Shown here: positions 1-7,308 of the stretch, piece after piece
Layout: every line of letters starts with the position of its first letter
Numbering within the stretch: the stretch's first letter is position 1
Source: Bacillota bacterium
GTDB lineage: Bacteria; Bacillota; Clostridia; Acetivibrionales; JANLFN01
DNA: 40,784 nt
Reading direction: 5' to 3'
Assembly: GCA_023397675.1 (NCBI GenBank)
Contig: JAEWTV010000068.1
Span: 1-40,784 of the forward strand
The notes under the pieces: generated by a model
Seen by the model: only the letters and a program-made list of their open reading frames with translations
Told to the model about the DNA's origin: nothing
Databases searched by the model: none
Position numbers and translations under genes: made by a program

Positions 1-200
1 GTTGCATCGTACCGGCTTGAGAACGAGCGAGCAGCTTACAGATGCCGCAGTAGGCTTTCACCAGGGCGAGCCATGGAAGGTGGGGTCTGGGGGAAACCGT
101 GGCGGCGAACAGGTTTCGCCCCAGAAATACTTTGAAATGCATAGAAGTTTTTTCACAGTGCCCTAGCTGGCCTTAAGCGGCAAGCGCGACTTTTCCGCCT
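1..200 (+). ncRNA. GC-rich structured RNA candidate (3' part, cut by window edge)
   Basis: This stretch has no convincing reading frame and is far richer in G+C than the DNA around it. It folds well: positions 87-98 pair with 112-124 in a 12-bp stem with one bulged G at 118 and a 13-nt loop, and GCGG near 177-180 can pair with CCGC near 195-198. High local GC in an AT-rich genome together with strong hairpins is typical of large structured RNAs. The raiA class of clostridial RNAs is my best guess from memory, but I could not confirm it; RNase P RNA, tmRNA and SRP RNA do not fit because their conserved 3' ends are absent. Strand and boundaries are inferred; the 5' end lies outside the window. 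Confidence 0.45.
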
Positions 201-287
201 CAAGAATAACTAAAAAAAGATAATAATTAAGAGCGTCCTCTTCTGACATATTAGCCAGACCCATATTCTTGTATTAAGGGTGATGAT

Positions 288-362
288 ATGTATGAAGCAA
301 AGTGTAAAGGTACGTATGATGGGACGCTGTACATTCCACATTTTGAGTTATATAATAATTAA
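288..362 (+). CDS. Possible 24-residue peptide
   Basis: A short frame starts with ATG at 288, seven bases after a purine-rich AAGGG at 276-280, and stops with TAA at 360-362. The peptide begins MYEAKCKGTYDG and ends with an aromatic, Asn-rich tail. It has one Cys and no signal or membrane segment. The ribosome binding site fits this start better than it fits the upstream starts of the overlapping phosphatase frame (GTG 280, ATG 283), so it may be a real gene or a leader peptide coupled to the phosphatase. No family is recognised. It could also be chance. Confidence 0.35.
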   Translation: MYEAKCKGTYDGTLYIPHFELYNN

Positions 363-390
363 AACTATCTTTTTGTGGGGATGTTTTCAT

Positions 391-2094
391 TTGAGATTAA
401 ATAATCAATTTAAAAAAATATATGAATACAAAAAGCTTTTATGGTTGGTCTTAGTTATAGTTATTTCCTCAGTTCTTTTTGAAAAATTATACTTATTGGA
501 ACCTGTTTTCAGTCGTATAATGAGTGCTTCAGAATACCTTTCATGGCATACAATATTTGAATTTATGAGTATATTGATATCATTCTGTGTTTTTATCCTG
601 CCTTATTATGCGTATCGGCAAAGCCGCCGGTTAAGGGGCATACTTATAGCCAATGTTTTTTTGACAATGAGTATTATAGATACATTTCATACCCTAAGCT
701 TTAAGGGTATGCCTCATTTTTTAATTGAAAACACTGGTGCGAACAGGGCCACAACCTTCTGGGTTATCGCAAGACTAATAGGAGCAATAGGAATAACATT
801 AGCAAGCTTAATCAAAATAAACAGGAAATCCAATGTAGATCGGAAAGTTTTCTCTGGTATTGCAATTCTGTTTTCTCTTTCTGTTTTAGTCATAGTTACA
901 TATTTTCCGAATGTTATTCCTGCTATGTATGTTGAGGGAATGGGAGTAACCCAAATAAAGAAAATCCTTGAATATGTGATTATAATATTCCTATGCTTTG
1001 CAGGAATCTTGTATTTGCGCCAATATTTAAAAAACAGAGACAACTCAAATCTTATAATTTCAATTGCAATTACTATCGGAATTTTCAGTGAATTAGCATT
1101 TGTTAGATATTATTCCGTCTATGATATATACAATTATGTAGGGCATGCTTACAAGTTTATATCTTACTTTATGGTTTTTAGGATTGCTTTTATTAAGAAT
1201 ATTGAAAAGCCATACCTGGCATTATTTAAAGCTAAAAATAGGCTGGATAAATATGCAGGGCAATTAAACAAGCTTGTTGCTGAACGTACCGAGGAACTAC
1301 AACAGGTAAATGAGGAATTGAGTCAAAAAAATCAAAAGCTATTGGAAGACCTTGAATTTGCACGTGATATTCAGAAAGCAATTTTGCCGGGTAAGTTCCC
1401 TAATTGCGATCAGTTAACGTTTGAAGCAAAATATTATCCTGCAGAAAGAGTAAGTGGAGATTTTTATAATATATTCAAATTGGATGAAGATAGGATAGGA
1501 ATGTATATTGGAGATGTTTCCGGACACGGAGTTCCAGCTGCAATGCTTACGGTGTTTTTGAACCAGTGCATAAAAACAGTACAAGAATTAGATGGCAACA
1601 GGTGTGAAGTAATAAAACCCTCAAAGGTTTTGGAAAATCTATATGAATCGTATAATAGAGTAAATTTTAAGGATGAAGTCTACATCTTGGTTTTGTATGC
1701 AATTTATAATATAAAAACTATGGAACTCACATATTCATCAGCTGGAATGAATGCACAACCGCTTATAGTAAAAAGAAATAGCGAAATAATAGAAATCGAT
1801 ACTACAGGTCTGCCCATCTGCAAGCTTATTAATATTACTCCGGCAAATTATACGGATAAAACAATTCAATTGGAAAACGGGGATAAAGTGTTTTTTTATA
1901 CCGACGGCTTGATAGAATCCTATGATAACAAAACGGGAGAAATATTCACATTGGAATATTTGAAGGAATTCCTGTTAAAAAATAATGGCAACTGCTCGAA
2001 GCTTTATAATGAAATAGACAAGAAAATCAAAAATATTTCCGGCAATAGTGGACTCAAAGATGATATTACATTTTTTATGCTACAGATAAATTAA
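391..2094 (+). CDS. MASE3 membrane sensor with PP2C/SpoIIE-type phosphatase
   Basis: The N-terminal half has several hydrophobic segments and carries the MASE3 signature (DTFHTLSFKGM and the later FWVIARL), a membrane sensor domain of unknown ligand. A short coiled coil (LNKLVAERTEELQQVNEEL) leads to a SpoIIE/RsbU-type PP2C domain with the metal-binding pattern AERVSGDFYN, GDVSGHGVPAAM and FYTDGLIES. The likely role is a signal-controlled Ser/Thr phosphatase acting on an anti-anti-sigma-like partner at the membrane; no such partner is encoded nearby. The start is uncertain. TTG 391 follows GTGGGG at 375-380 and leaves a normal short N-terminus; the frame is open back to GTG 280 and ATG 292, but that extension is atypical and overlaps another short frame. 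The function is firmer than the start. Confidence 0.85.
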   Translation: MRLNNQFKKIYEYKKLLWLVLVIVISSVLFEKLYLLEPVFSRIMSASEYLSWHTIFEFMSILISFCVFILPYYAYRQSRRLRGILIANVFLTMSIIDTFHTLSFKGMPHFLIENTGANRATTFWVIARLIGAIGITLASLIKINRKSNVDRKVFSGIAILFSLSVLVIVTYFPNVIPAMYVEGMGVTQIKKILEYVIIIFLCFAGILYLRQYLKNRDNSNLIISIAITIGIFSELAFVRYYSVYDIYNYVGHAYKFISYFMVFRIAFIKNIEKPYLALFKAKNRLDKYAGQLNKLVAERTEELQQVNEELSQKNQKLLEDLEFARDIQKAILPGKFPNCDQLTFEAKYYPAERVSGDFYNIFKLDEDRIGMYIGDVSGHGVPAAMLTVFLNQCIKTVQELDGNRCEVIKPSKVLENLYESYNRVNFKDEVYILVLYAIYNIKTMELTYSSAGMNAQPLIVKRNSEIIEIDTTGLPICKLINITPANYTDKTIQLENGDKVFFYTDGLIESYDNKTGEIFTLEYLKEFLLKNNGNCSKLYNEIDKKIKNISGNSGLKDDITFFMLQIN

Positions 2095-2245
2095 GTCCTT
2101 TTCAATATTGCGTGGAAAGGTACTCTTTTCGTTAGTAATTATTCTATTAATAATTCTTAATAATTCAATTTAACAATTTTTCTACCTAAAAATAATTCAT
2201 TGTTAACCTATAGACCAATAACATAGGGTTATCAGAATATGTAAT

Positions 2246-2277
2246 TATTGTTTAAAACAATATAACCAGGGTATAAA
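2246..2277 (+). promoter_or_regulatory. Candidate promoter with overlapping palindrome for the kor operon
   Basis: TTGTTT at 2248-2253 and TATAAA at 2272-2277 are 18 bases apart and resemble a sigma-A promoter. A perfect 17-bp palindrome, TATTGTTTAAAACAATA at 2246-2262, covers the -35 box and could be an operator. It loosely recalls the TTGTTAA half-sites of the redox regulator Rex but is shorter and lacks the usual spacer. Both assignments rest on pattern alone in AT-rich DNA. Confidence 0.4.
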
Positions 2278-2341
2278 TGAATTAAAATTAGTAAAATCAG
2301 GGTGAAGGAGTATAAGCCCAGACTTATTTGGAGGTGTATTT

Positions 2342-2485
2342 ATGAATAAAGAGGAAAAAAAGATAACAAAAACAAATAATGTTGATTTAACACCAGTAGA
2401 TGATGAATTTGTAATTCCATATGAAGCAGCCTGCTCCCCTGAATTTTCAGAGGGTTGTATTGTAGCAGAGGACGAGAATGAGTAA
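2342..2485 (+). CDS. 47-residue acidic small protein, unknown function
   Basis: ATG 2342 follows a good ribosome binding site (GGAGGTG at 2330-2336), and the frame stops at TAA 2483-2485. The product has a lysine-rich start (MNKEEKKITK), then an acidic Pro-, Asp- and Glu-rich body with two cysteines (AACSPEFSEGC) and an acidic end. There is no membrane segment or signal peptide. It lies 40 bases upstream of the oxidoreductase alpha gene on the same strand, so the two are probably cotranscribed. The leader-like N-terminus and Cys-bearing C-terminus resemble a modified-peptide precursor in outline, but no modification enzyme is nearby. It is not the usual KorD ferredoxin, which would have two CxxCxxC clusters. 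Confidence 0.6.
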   Translation: MNKEEKKITKTNNVDLTPVDDEFVIPYEAACSPEFSEGCIVAEDENE

Positions 2486-2525
2486 AAAAGTATCGGTTTA
2501 AAATAAGAAATAAGAGGTGTCAAAA

Positions 2526-4202
2526 GTGAGCTATAATATTTTGATAGGCGGAGCTGCCGGACAGGGAGTTGAAACTGTTTCCGCAGTATTCGAGAGAATA
2601 ATAAAAAGACAGGGTTTTGAGGTTTTTACAATCAGGGACTATATGTCAAGGGTAAGAGGCGGACATAATTTCATACAAGTCAGGTTTGACAGAGAGAAGA
2701 TTTATTCGCATATCGAAGAACTAGACGGTATTATAGCAATGAATGATGAAACTATTGCGAATCATATTGAAAGGCTTAATTCCAATGGTTTCATTATTTG
2801 TGATGAAGAAATCGATTATGAGGACAGTAGAATTTTAAAATTACCTTTAAAGCAGGCAGCGAAAGCTTCAGGTAATGTAAAAACATTTGGAAGTGTTGCG
2901 ATAGGCTCGGTTCTGGAGCTATTAGGGATAAGCAATATAGCTGGTGAAAAGGTTTTAAAGGAATTCTTCAGTGAGGAAATTGCAAATCAGAACTACAGTG
3001 CTGTTCAAGCCGGAAGCAATCTTGTTTCAAAAAGATTTGATACAATAGCAGCAACAAAGGATAACAATATTTTAATAAATGGTAATGAGGCTATAGCACT
3101 TGGAACACTGGCATCGGGATGCAAGTTTTACTCAGCTTACCCAATGACACCTTCAACTAGTATTATGAATTATCTTGCAGCAAAAATGAATGCTGCAGAA
3201 ATTGTTGTTGAACAGGCGGAAGACGAGATCGCTGCAATAAACATGGCAATTGGAGCGTCATATGCAGGAGCAAGAGCAATGACAGGAACCTCAGGTGGGG
3301 GCTTCTCTCTGATGGTTGAGGGATTGGGCCTGTCAGGAATGCTTGAAGTTCCGTTAGTTATAGCTGAAGTACAGCGTCCCGGTCCTACTACAGGCTTTCC
3401 GACAAGGACTGAACAAAGTGATCTTAGATTTGTTATTTCTGCATCCCAGGGGGAATTCCCACGTATGGTAATTGCATTAAGAAATGTCGAAGATGCTTTT
3501 TACCAAACTATCAGGGCATTTAATATTGCCGATAAGTACCAGATACCGGTTATTCTTTTAAGTGATCAATTCCTTGCAGATTCAACAGTAACAATAAAAC
3601 CGTTTGATTTTGATAATATTAAAAACGATTCTTCTATTAGCAGCTATGAATTTTCGAGTGATAAACCATACAAAAGGTATGAAATTACACCATCAGGTAT
3701 TTCACCAAGGCTTATTCCTGGGCAGAATCCCAGAGTCACTGTTCTTGTAGATAGTGATGAACATGATGAGTCAGGTCATATTACAGAATCTGCAGCTGTG
3801 AGGAACCAAATGGTTTCTAAAAGAATGCGTAAGCTTGAAATATTGAAAGAAGAGCTGCAAGAGCCTTTGTTTATAGGTGAAGAAGACTGCGAGGTTCTGA
3901 TACTTGCATGGGGTTCTGCATTGGGACCTGTAACTGAAGCAATTAGCAGACTTAACCAACACAAGGATAAAAAATATGGTGCGCTTGTCTTTGGAGATAT
4001 CTGGCCTTTACCTGTTAAATTGCTTCTTGAAAAAGTAAAAAGATCAAAAAGAATAATAAATGTTGAGCAAAATGCTACAGGTCAGCTTGCATCAATAATT
4101 TCAGAAATTACAGGCATACTCTGCGACTCCAGCATCCTTAAATTTGATGGACGCCCGATGAGTTCCCAATATATATACAGTAAAGTAAGGGGGATGGAAT
4201 GA
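2526..4202 (+). CDS. korA: 2-oxoacid:ferredoxin oxidoreductase, alpha subunit (gamma-alpha fusion)
   Basis: The protein oxidatively decarboxylates a 2-oxoacid with coenzyme A, passing electrons to ferredoxin. It is a fusion: the first ~190 residues are the gamma domain (GGAAGQGVETV at the start and MSRVRGGHNFIQVR), followed by the alpha domain I/II with the substrate-channel motif AYPMTPSTSI, EQAEDEIAAINMAIGASYAGARAMTGTSGGG and QRPGPTTGFPTRTEQSDL. The ~560-residue length fits KorA/VorA fusions. Start GTG 2526 is chosen because AAGAGGTG at 2512-2519 is its ribosome binding site; an upstream GTG at 2517 lies inside that site. The stop overlaps the beta gene (ATGA). Whether the substrate is 2-oxoglutarate or branched-chain oxoacids cannot be read from sequence alone. 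Confidence 0.9.
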   Translation: MSYNILIGGAAGQGVETVSAVFERIIKRQGFEVFTIRDYMSRVRGGHNFIQVRFDREKIYSHIEELDGIIAMNDETIANHIERLNSNGFIICDEEIDYEDSRILKLPLKQAAKASGNVKTFGSVAIGSVLELLGISNIAGEKVLKEFFSEEIANQNYSAVQAGSNLVSKRFDTIAATKDNNILINGNEAIALGTLASGCKFYSAYPMTPSTSIMNYLAAKMNAAEIVVEQAEDEIAAINMAIGASYAGARAMTGTSGGGFSLMVEGLGLSGMLEVPLVIAEVQRPGPTTGFPTRTEQSDLRFVISASQGEFPRMVIALRNVEDAFYQTIRAFNIADKYQIPVILLSDQFLADSTVTIKPFDFDNIKNDSSISSYEFSSDKPYKRYEITPSGISPRLIPGQNPRVTVLVDSDEHDESGHITESAAVRNQMVSKRMRKLEILKEELQEPLFIGEEDCEVLILAWGSALGPVTEAISRLNQHKDKKYGALVFGDIWPLPVKLLLEKVKRSKRIINVEQNATGQLASIISEITGILCDSSILKFDGRPMSSQYIYSKVRGME

Positions 4203-5056
4203 ACATGTGCGACTTGAATTTTAAGACATCAGAGACTGCCTGGTGCCCCGGGTGTGGGGATTTTAACATCCTGGAGTCATTGAAAAGTGCATTGGAGCAG
4301 CTAAATAAAAAACCACATGAGGTTTTAGTTGTAGGCGGAATAGGGCAGGCAGCAAAGACTCCTCAATATATCAATACAAATGGCTTCTGCGGCCTTCATG
4401 GAAGGGCACTCCCTCCCGCAGTCGCTGCTAAAATTGCGAACAGCAGGCTTACTGTAATTGTGGATACAGGCGATGGGGATTCCTACGGTGAGGGTGGAAA
4501 TCACTTCATTCACAATATAAGAAGAAATGTAGATATAACACATTTTGTGCATAATAATCAGATATACGGACTTACCAAAGGTCAGGCGTCTCCAACAACC
4601 GATCTTAGCCATGTTACCGATATTCAGGTGGAGGGAACCATTAATGAACCATTAAACCCTGTACTTTTAGCAATATCCATGGGTGCAGGATTTGTTGCAA
4701 GAGCCTTTAGCGGAGATATGGAGCATTTAACCTCAATAATGATGGAAGCCATAAAATACAAGGGCTATGCGTTAGTTGATATACTTCAGCCTTGTGTAAG
4801 TTTCAATAAAGTAAATACTTTTCAGTGGTACAGCAAGAGGGTTTATAAGATTGATGAAAACCATGATGCCACAGACAGGCTGAAAGCTATGGAAAAGGCC
4901 ATGGAATGGGGTGACCGTATACCTTTGGGGATATTATACAAGAAAGAGAAACCAACATTTAATGATAAAATTGATTTCTTAAAGGGAGATCAGGTGCTTA
5001 TTGAAAAACCAACAGATATGAAAAAAATTCAAAGCTTTCTTAAGGATTTTGAATAA
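4199..5056 (+). CDS. korB: 2-oxoacid:ferredoxin oxidoreductase, beta subunit
   Basis: This is the thiamine-diphosphate-binding partner of the preceding gene. It has the N-terminal motif WCPGCGDFNI, the GGIGQAAKTP and LHGRALPPAVAAKIAN stretches typical of KorB, and the diphosphate-binding pattern GDGDSYGEGGNHF ... HNNQIYGLTKGQASPT. Its 285 residues match the family. The start codon overlaps the korA stop as ATGA and sits behind AAGGGGGATGG, so the two are translationally coupled. No delta (8Fe ferredoxin) subunit gene is adjacent; a free ferredoxin must accept the electrons. An intrinsic terminator follows. Confidence 0.92.
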   Translation: MNMCDLNFKTSETAWCPGCGDFNILESLKSALEQLNKKPHEVLVVGGIGQAAKTPQYINTNGFCGLHGRALPPAVAAKIANSRLTVIVDTGDGDSYGEGGNHFIHNIRRNVDITHFVHNNQIYGLTKGQASPTTDLSHVTDIQVEGTINEPLNPVLLAISMGAGFVARAFSGDMEHLTSIMMEAIKYKGYALVDILQPCVSFNKVNTFQWYSKRVYKIDENHDATDRLKAMEKAMEWGDRIPLGILYKKEKPTFNDKIDFLKGDQVLIEKPTDMKKIQSFLKDFE

Positions 5057-5077
5057 GCAGATATCTTAAAAAAAGGG

Positions 5078-5116
5078 ATAGAAGGTATAGGTATACCTAA
5101 CCTCTATTTCTTTTTT
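5078..5116 (+). terminator. Intrinsic terminator after korB
   Basis: An ATAGA..TAGG arm pairs with CCTAACCTCTAT in a 12-bp stem with two bulges around a TATA loop, followed by TTTCTTTTTT. It closes the kor operon. Confidence 0.75.
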
Positions 5117-5223
5117 CATTTTTAATTTAAATTTCAAAGATGATATATGGCAAATATTAAAGCATAGATGGATATTTTTATGATATACTTAATAAGAATT
5201 TATCTATATCTAGAGAGGTTTAT

Positions 5224-5688
5224 ATGAATCATACTTTAACTGAAGAAAATATAAAAAAATTAAAAGAAGAAATGCAATACAGGTTGACGGTTAAAAGGGC
5301 TGAAATAGCAAAAGTAAAGGCTGAAGCTGCTGCACTTGGGGACAGGTCTGAAAATGCTGAATATAAAGCTGCCTGTGAAGCTTATAGAGAAAATGATGAT
5401 AGAATTCAGTACTTATTGTCCATGATTACAAATGCTACTGTAATAGCAGATGAAAATACAGATAAATCGGTATTGAATATCGGAAGCAAAGCAAAAATCA
5501 AATTCATTGAGGACGATGACGAAGATACCGTGACATTGGTAACCACTTTGGATTCAGACCCGGCAAAGATGTTTATAAGCATAGAATCTGATCTGGGGAA
5601 AGCTTTAGTGGGCAAAAAAGCCGGTGAAACTGCCGAAGTCAATGCCCCAAGTGGGAAGTATACCGTTGAAGTGCTGGAGATACTATAA
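5224..5688 (+). CDS. greA: GreA/GreB-family transcript cleavage factor
   Basis: GreA-type proteins insert a coiled coil into the RNA polymerase secondary channel and stimulate cleavage of backtracked transcripts. The first ~75 residues form the antiparallel coiled coil with the acidic tip GDRSENAEYKAA, and the rest forms the FKBP-like C-terminal domain (IGSKAKIKF, PLGKALVGKKAGE-like SDLGKALVGKKAGETAEV). The length of 154 residues is close to the 155-160 of GreA. ATG 5224 follows GAGAGG at 5213-5218. It is preceded by the kor terminator, so it has its own promoter. This may be the housekeeping GreA or a paralogue. Confidence 0.88.
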   Translation: MNHTLTEENIKKLKEEMQYRLTVKRAEIAKVKAEAAALGDRSENAEYKAACEAYRENDDRIQYLLSMITNATVIADENTDKSVLNIGSKAKIKFIEDDDEDTVTLVTTLDSDPAKMFISIESDLGKALVGKKAGETAEVNAPSGKYTVEVLEIL

Positions 5689-5739
5689 GTGTCGTATTAA
5701 TAAAATTCAATTCGATGATATTGAACAGAGGTATTTGAG

Positions 5740-6240
5740 ATGAATGCTATTTTTGAACGGAAAAGCATTAGAAAATATACCAACAAGGAAGTACAGGGAG
5801 AACTCATAGAAAAGATTCTCAGATCGGGAATGGCGGCACCGTCTGCCGGAAATGAGCAGCCCTGGCATTTTATTATTGTAACAGAAAGAACAATTCTTGA
5901 TGAAGTTCCAAAATTTCATCCTTATTCGCAAATGCTTAAGCAGGTAAGCTGTGCAATTATTGTTTGCGGAGATACATCATTGGAGCGGTATAAAGGTTTT
6001 TGGGTACAGGATTGTTCAGCTGCGGCAGAGAATATGTTGCTTATGGCCCAGGAACTTGGTTTGGGTTCTGTCTGGCTGGGAGTATATCCTGAGGAAACAA
6101 GAGTGCAAGGCCTTAAAAAACTTCTTGATTTACCTGAACTAGTTATCCCGCTTTGCATACTGCCGTTAGGTTATCCTGCCGAAAACAGGCAGCCTGCAGA
6201 CAGGTTTGAACCATCAAGAATACATAAAAACAAATGGTAA
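5740..6240 (+). CDS. Nitroreductase-family FMN oxidoreductase
   Basis: This is a flavin-dependent NAD(P)H oxidoreductase of the nitroreductase family, probably a cytoplasmic homodimer. It shows the N-terminal FMN-phosphate pattern RKSIRKYT, the MAAPSAGNEQPWHFIIV motif, and the C-terminal GLGSVWLGVYPEE and ILPLGYPAE stretches. The 166 residues match the compact members of the family. ATG 5740 follows AGAGGT at 5727-5732. Physiological substrate is not predictable. It lies 52 bases after greA and 21 bases before the next small gene, so the last two are probably cotranscribed. Confidence 0.88.
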   Translation: MNAIFERKSIRKYTNKEVQGELIEKILRSGMAAPSAGNEQPWHFIIVTERTILDEVPKFHPYSQMLKQVSCAIIVCGDTSLERYKGFWVQDCSAAAENMLLMAQELGLGSVWLGVYPEETRVQGLKKLLDLPELVIPLCILPLGYPAENRQPADRFEPSRIHKNKW

Positions 6241-6261
6241 ACTGTTAAGGGGATATTATAT

Positions 6262-6444
6262 ATGAATGGAAAGACAAACTGTGATTTTTGTGTGAATTAC
6301 CTTTATGACGAGGACTATAACTGTTACCAGTGCGAGGTTACTCTGGATGAAGATGAGATGGGAAAATTCCTGAGCAATACCTTTGACAATTGTCCGTACT
6401 TTAAGCTGAACGATGAGTACAAAACCGTAAGAAAGCAGATGTAA
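6262..6444 (+). CDS. Small Cys-rich protein, DUF6472-like
   Basis: This 60-residue protein has five cysteines arranged CDFC, NCYQC and NCPYF, with conserved tyrosines and an acidic middle (LDEDEMGKFL). It resembles the clostridial DUF6472 family, whose members keep the CxxC, ECxV and CPYF/Y elements and the final VRKQM. The Cys pattern suggests a metal or Fe-S site, but function is unknown. ATG 6262 follows AAGGGGAT at 6246-6253. It sits directly downstream of the nitroreductase gene. Confidence 0.75.
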   Translation: MNGKTNCDFCVNYLYDEDYNCYQCEVTLDEDEMGKFLSNTFDNCPYFKLNDEYKTVRKQM

Positions 6445-6577
6445 CTGTTCGGTATAATTTTTGGTACCTGTTGTTTTAAAAACAAATCAAATAAATTTTC
6501 TTATTCCACATTTTTCATGAATATAATCTCCTTATCTGGACAAATTAATAGCGTAAGGGACATAACGGTTGAGCCAA

Positions 6578-6917
6578 GACTTATATGTGCTCCGTTACAG
6601 GGGTATATATGGGTCGGCCAAAGATTGTATGCAGGTCGAAAGGCTTGTATGCAGTCGGAGGGAAGATTCTGGACGGTGGGGAAAGGTTTTATTATGGTCG
6701 ATTTACCTTGATTATAATAAGATCCCAACTTATCGTACAGGGTCGAGCTAAGATCATGCGGAGTGCCGAAGTGGTTATATGCAGCCGAAAGGTTGTATAT
6801 AGCTATGAAAGTATTTTGTATGGTCGAACAAACCATCATTATAGGTAATGAACTGCTTGGTTGCGGTCGAAAGATCGCGGCTAGGTAATAAGTTATCTAT
6901 GGTGGTGCAAGATAGAT
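6578..6917 (+). ncRNA. Hairpin-array RNA candidate with GAAA loops
   Basis: The gap 6445-7308 has no convincing gene. Inside it, an array of long hairpins can be drawn: 6578-6593 pairs with 6600-6615 (16 bp, loop GTTACA); 6627-6637 with 6642-6652 (11 bp, loop GAAA); 6771-6786 with 6791-6806 (16 bp, loop GAAA); 6854-6868 with 6873-6887 (15 bp, loop GAAA). Smaller stems lie at 6820-6836 and 6895-6917. Several degenerate units of about 20 bases (TATGCAG..CGAAAGG) lie between. Many pairs are G.U on the plus strand and would be A.C mismatches on the minus strand, so an RNA read rightward is indicated. No known RNA class is recognised. Confidence 0.55.
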
Positions 6918-6999
6918 CGTTATGTTCTTTATTTATACCCTTTTAACATTTCTATAATCATATTTCCTCTTAATTTTACAAATTTTATACAAAATCATC

Positions 7000-7028
7000 T
7001 TGATTCGACATAATCTTTAAGGTATAAT
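7000..7028 (+). promoter_or_regulatory. Sigma-A-type promoter of chemotaxis operon 1
   Basis: TTGATT at 7000-7005 and a perfect TATAAT at 7023-7028 are 17 bases apart. Transcription would begin near 7035 and produce a ~275-base leader carrying the tandem repeat, the riboswitch and a terminator. Confidence 0.7.
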
Positions 7029-7070
7029 ATAGTAAAAAAGTACCATTGACGGTAGGACCCTAGTATTATT

Positions 7071-7106
7071 TATGTACTATATGTACTATATGTACTATAT
7101 GTACTA
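7071..7106 (+). repeat. Four tandem copies of a 9-bp unit
   Basis: TATGTACTA is repeated four times without change, between the probable transcription start and the riboswitch. Perfect short tandem repeats can vary in copy number by slippage. In the RNA the unit is partly self-complementary (GTAC), so copies could pair with each other. Confidence 0.9.
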
Positions 7107-7127
7107 GATGACAACTGAATATTTGAA

Positions 7128-7210
7128 AAAGGCAAATCCATTGAAAAGTGGAGACGCAAAGCCGTGAGTCTAAAGCAAATTATATTTGCCATGATAGTCA
7201 GGTTGCCAAC
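7128..7210 (+). promoter_or_regulatory. Cyclic di-GMP-I (GEMM-I) riboswitch
   Basis: The conserved GEMM-I elements occur in order. GGCAA at 7131-7135 pairs with TTGCC at 7203-7207 to form P1. CCATT-GAAA-AGTGG gives the P2 stem with its GAAA tetraloop. The ACGCAAAGCC core carries the tetraloop receptor region, and a third stem (GCAAAT/ATTTGC) is followed by CATGATAGTC. The class binds c-di-GMP, the second messenger that switches between motile and sessile states. It lies ahead of an intrinsic terminator and the cheY-cheA-cheW-mcp operon, so it probably controls read-through. Whether the ligand turns expression on or off cannot be decided by eye. Confidence 0.92.
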
Positions 7211-7246
7211 TTTTTTAAATTTAACCTTTATGCTGCATGTTTAAAA

Positions 7247-7276
7247 GTAGACAACCAATACGTTGTCTGCTTTTTT
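7247..7276 (+). terminator. Riboswitch-controlled intrinsic terminator
   Basis: GTAGACAAC at 7247-7255 pairs with GTTGTCTGC at 7262-7270 (9 bp, loop CAATAC), followed by six T. It stands between the c-di-GMP aptamer and cheY, the position of an expression platform. Confidence 0.85.
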
Positions 7277-7308
7277 GTTTATAAAAATAATTAAAGGGGG
7301 TTGTAAAA

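Noticed and set aside
280..390. Extended N-terminus of the MASE3 phosphatase from GTG 280 or ATG 292
   Set aside because: It is atypical for MASE3 proteins and overlaps a frame with a better-placed ribosome binding site. It is still possible and the start remains uncertain.
2246..2262. Confirmed Rex operator
   Set aside because: The palindrome is shorter than the known TTGTTAA-N4-TTAACAA site, and similar AT-rich palindromes occur elsewhere (for example 6471-6485).
6501..6839. Open frame of 112 residues on the minus strand, and three overlapping plus-strand frames in the same DNA
   Set aside because: All frames are long because the hairpin array lacks stop codons. The sequences look low-complexity, overlap each other and match no family, and the hairpins explain the composition.
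6578..7106. CRISPR array
   Set aside because: The hairpin units vary in sequence and length, have no unique spacers of constant size, and no cas genes are present. The 9-bp repeat has no spacers at all.
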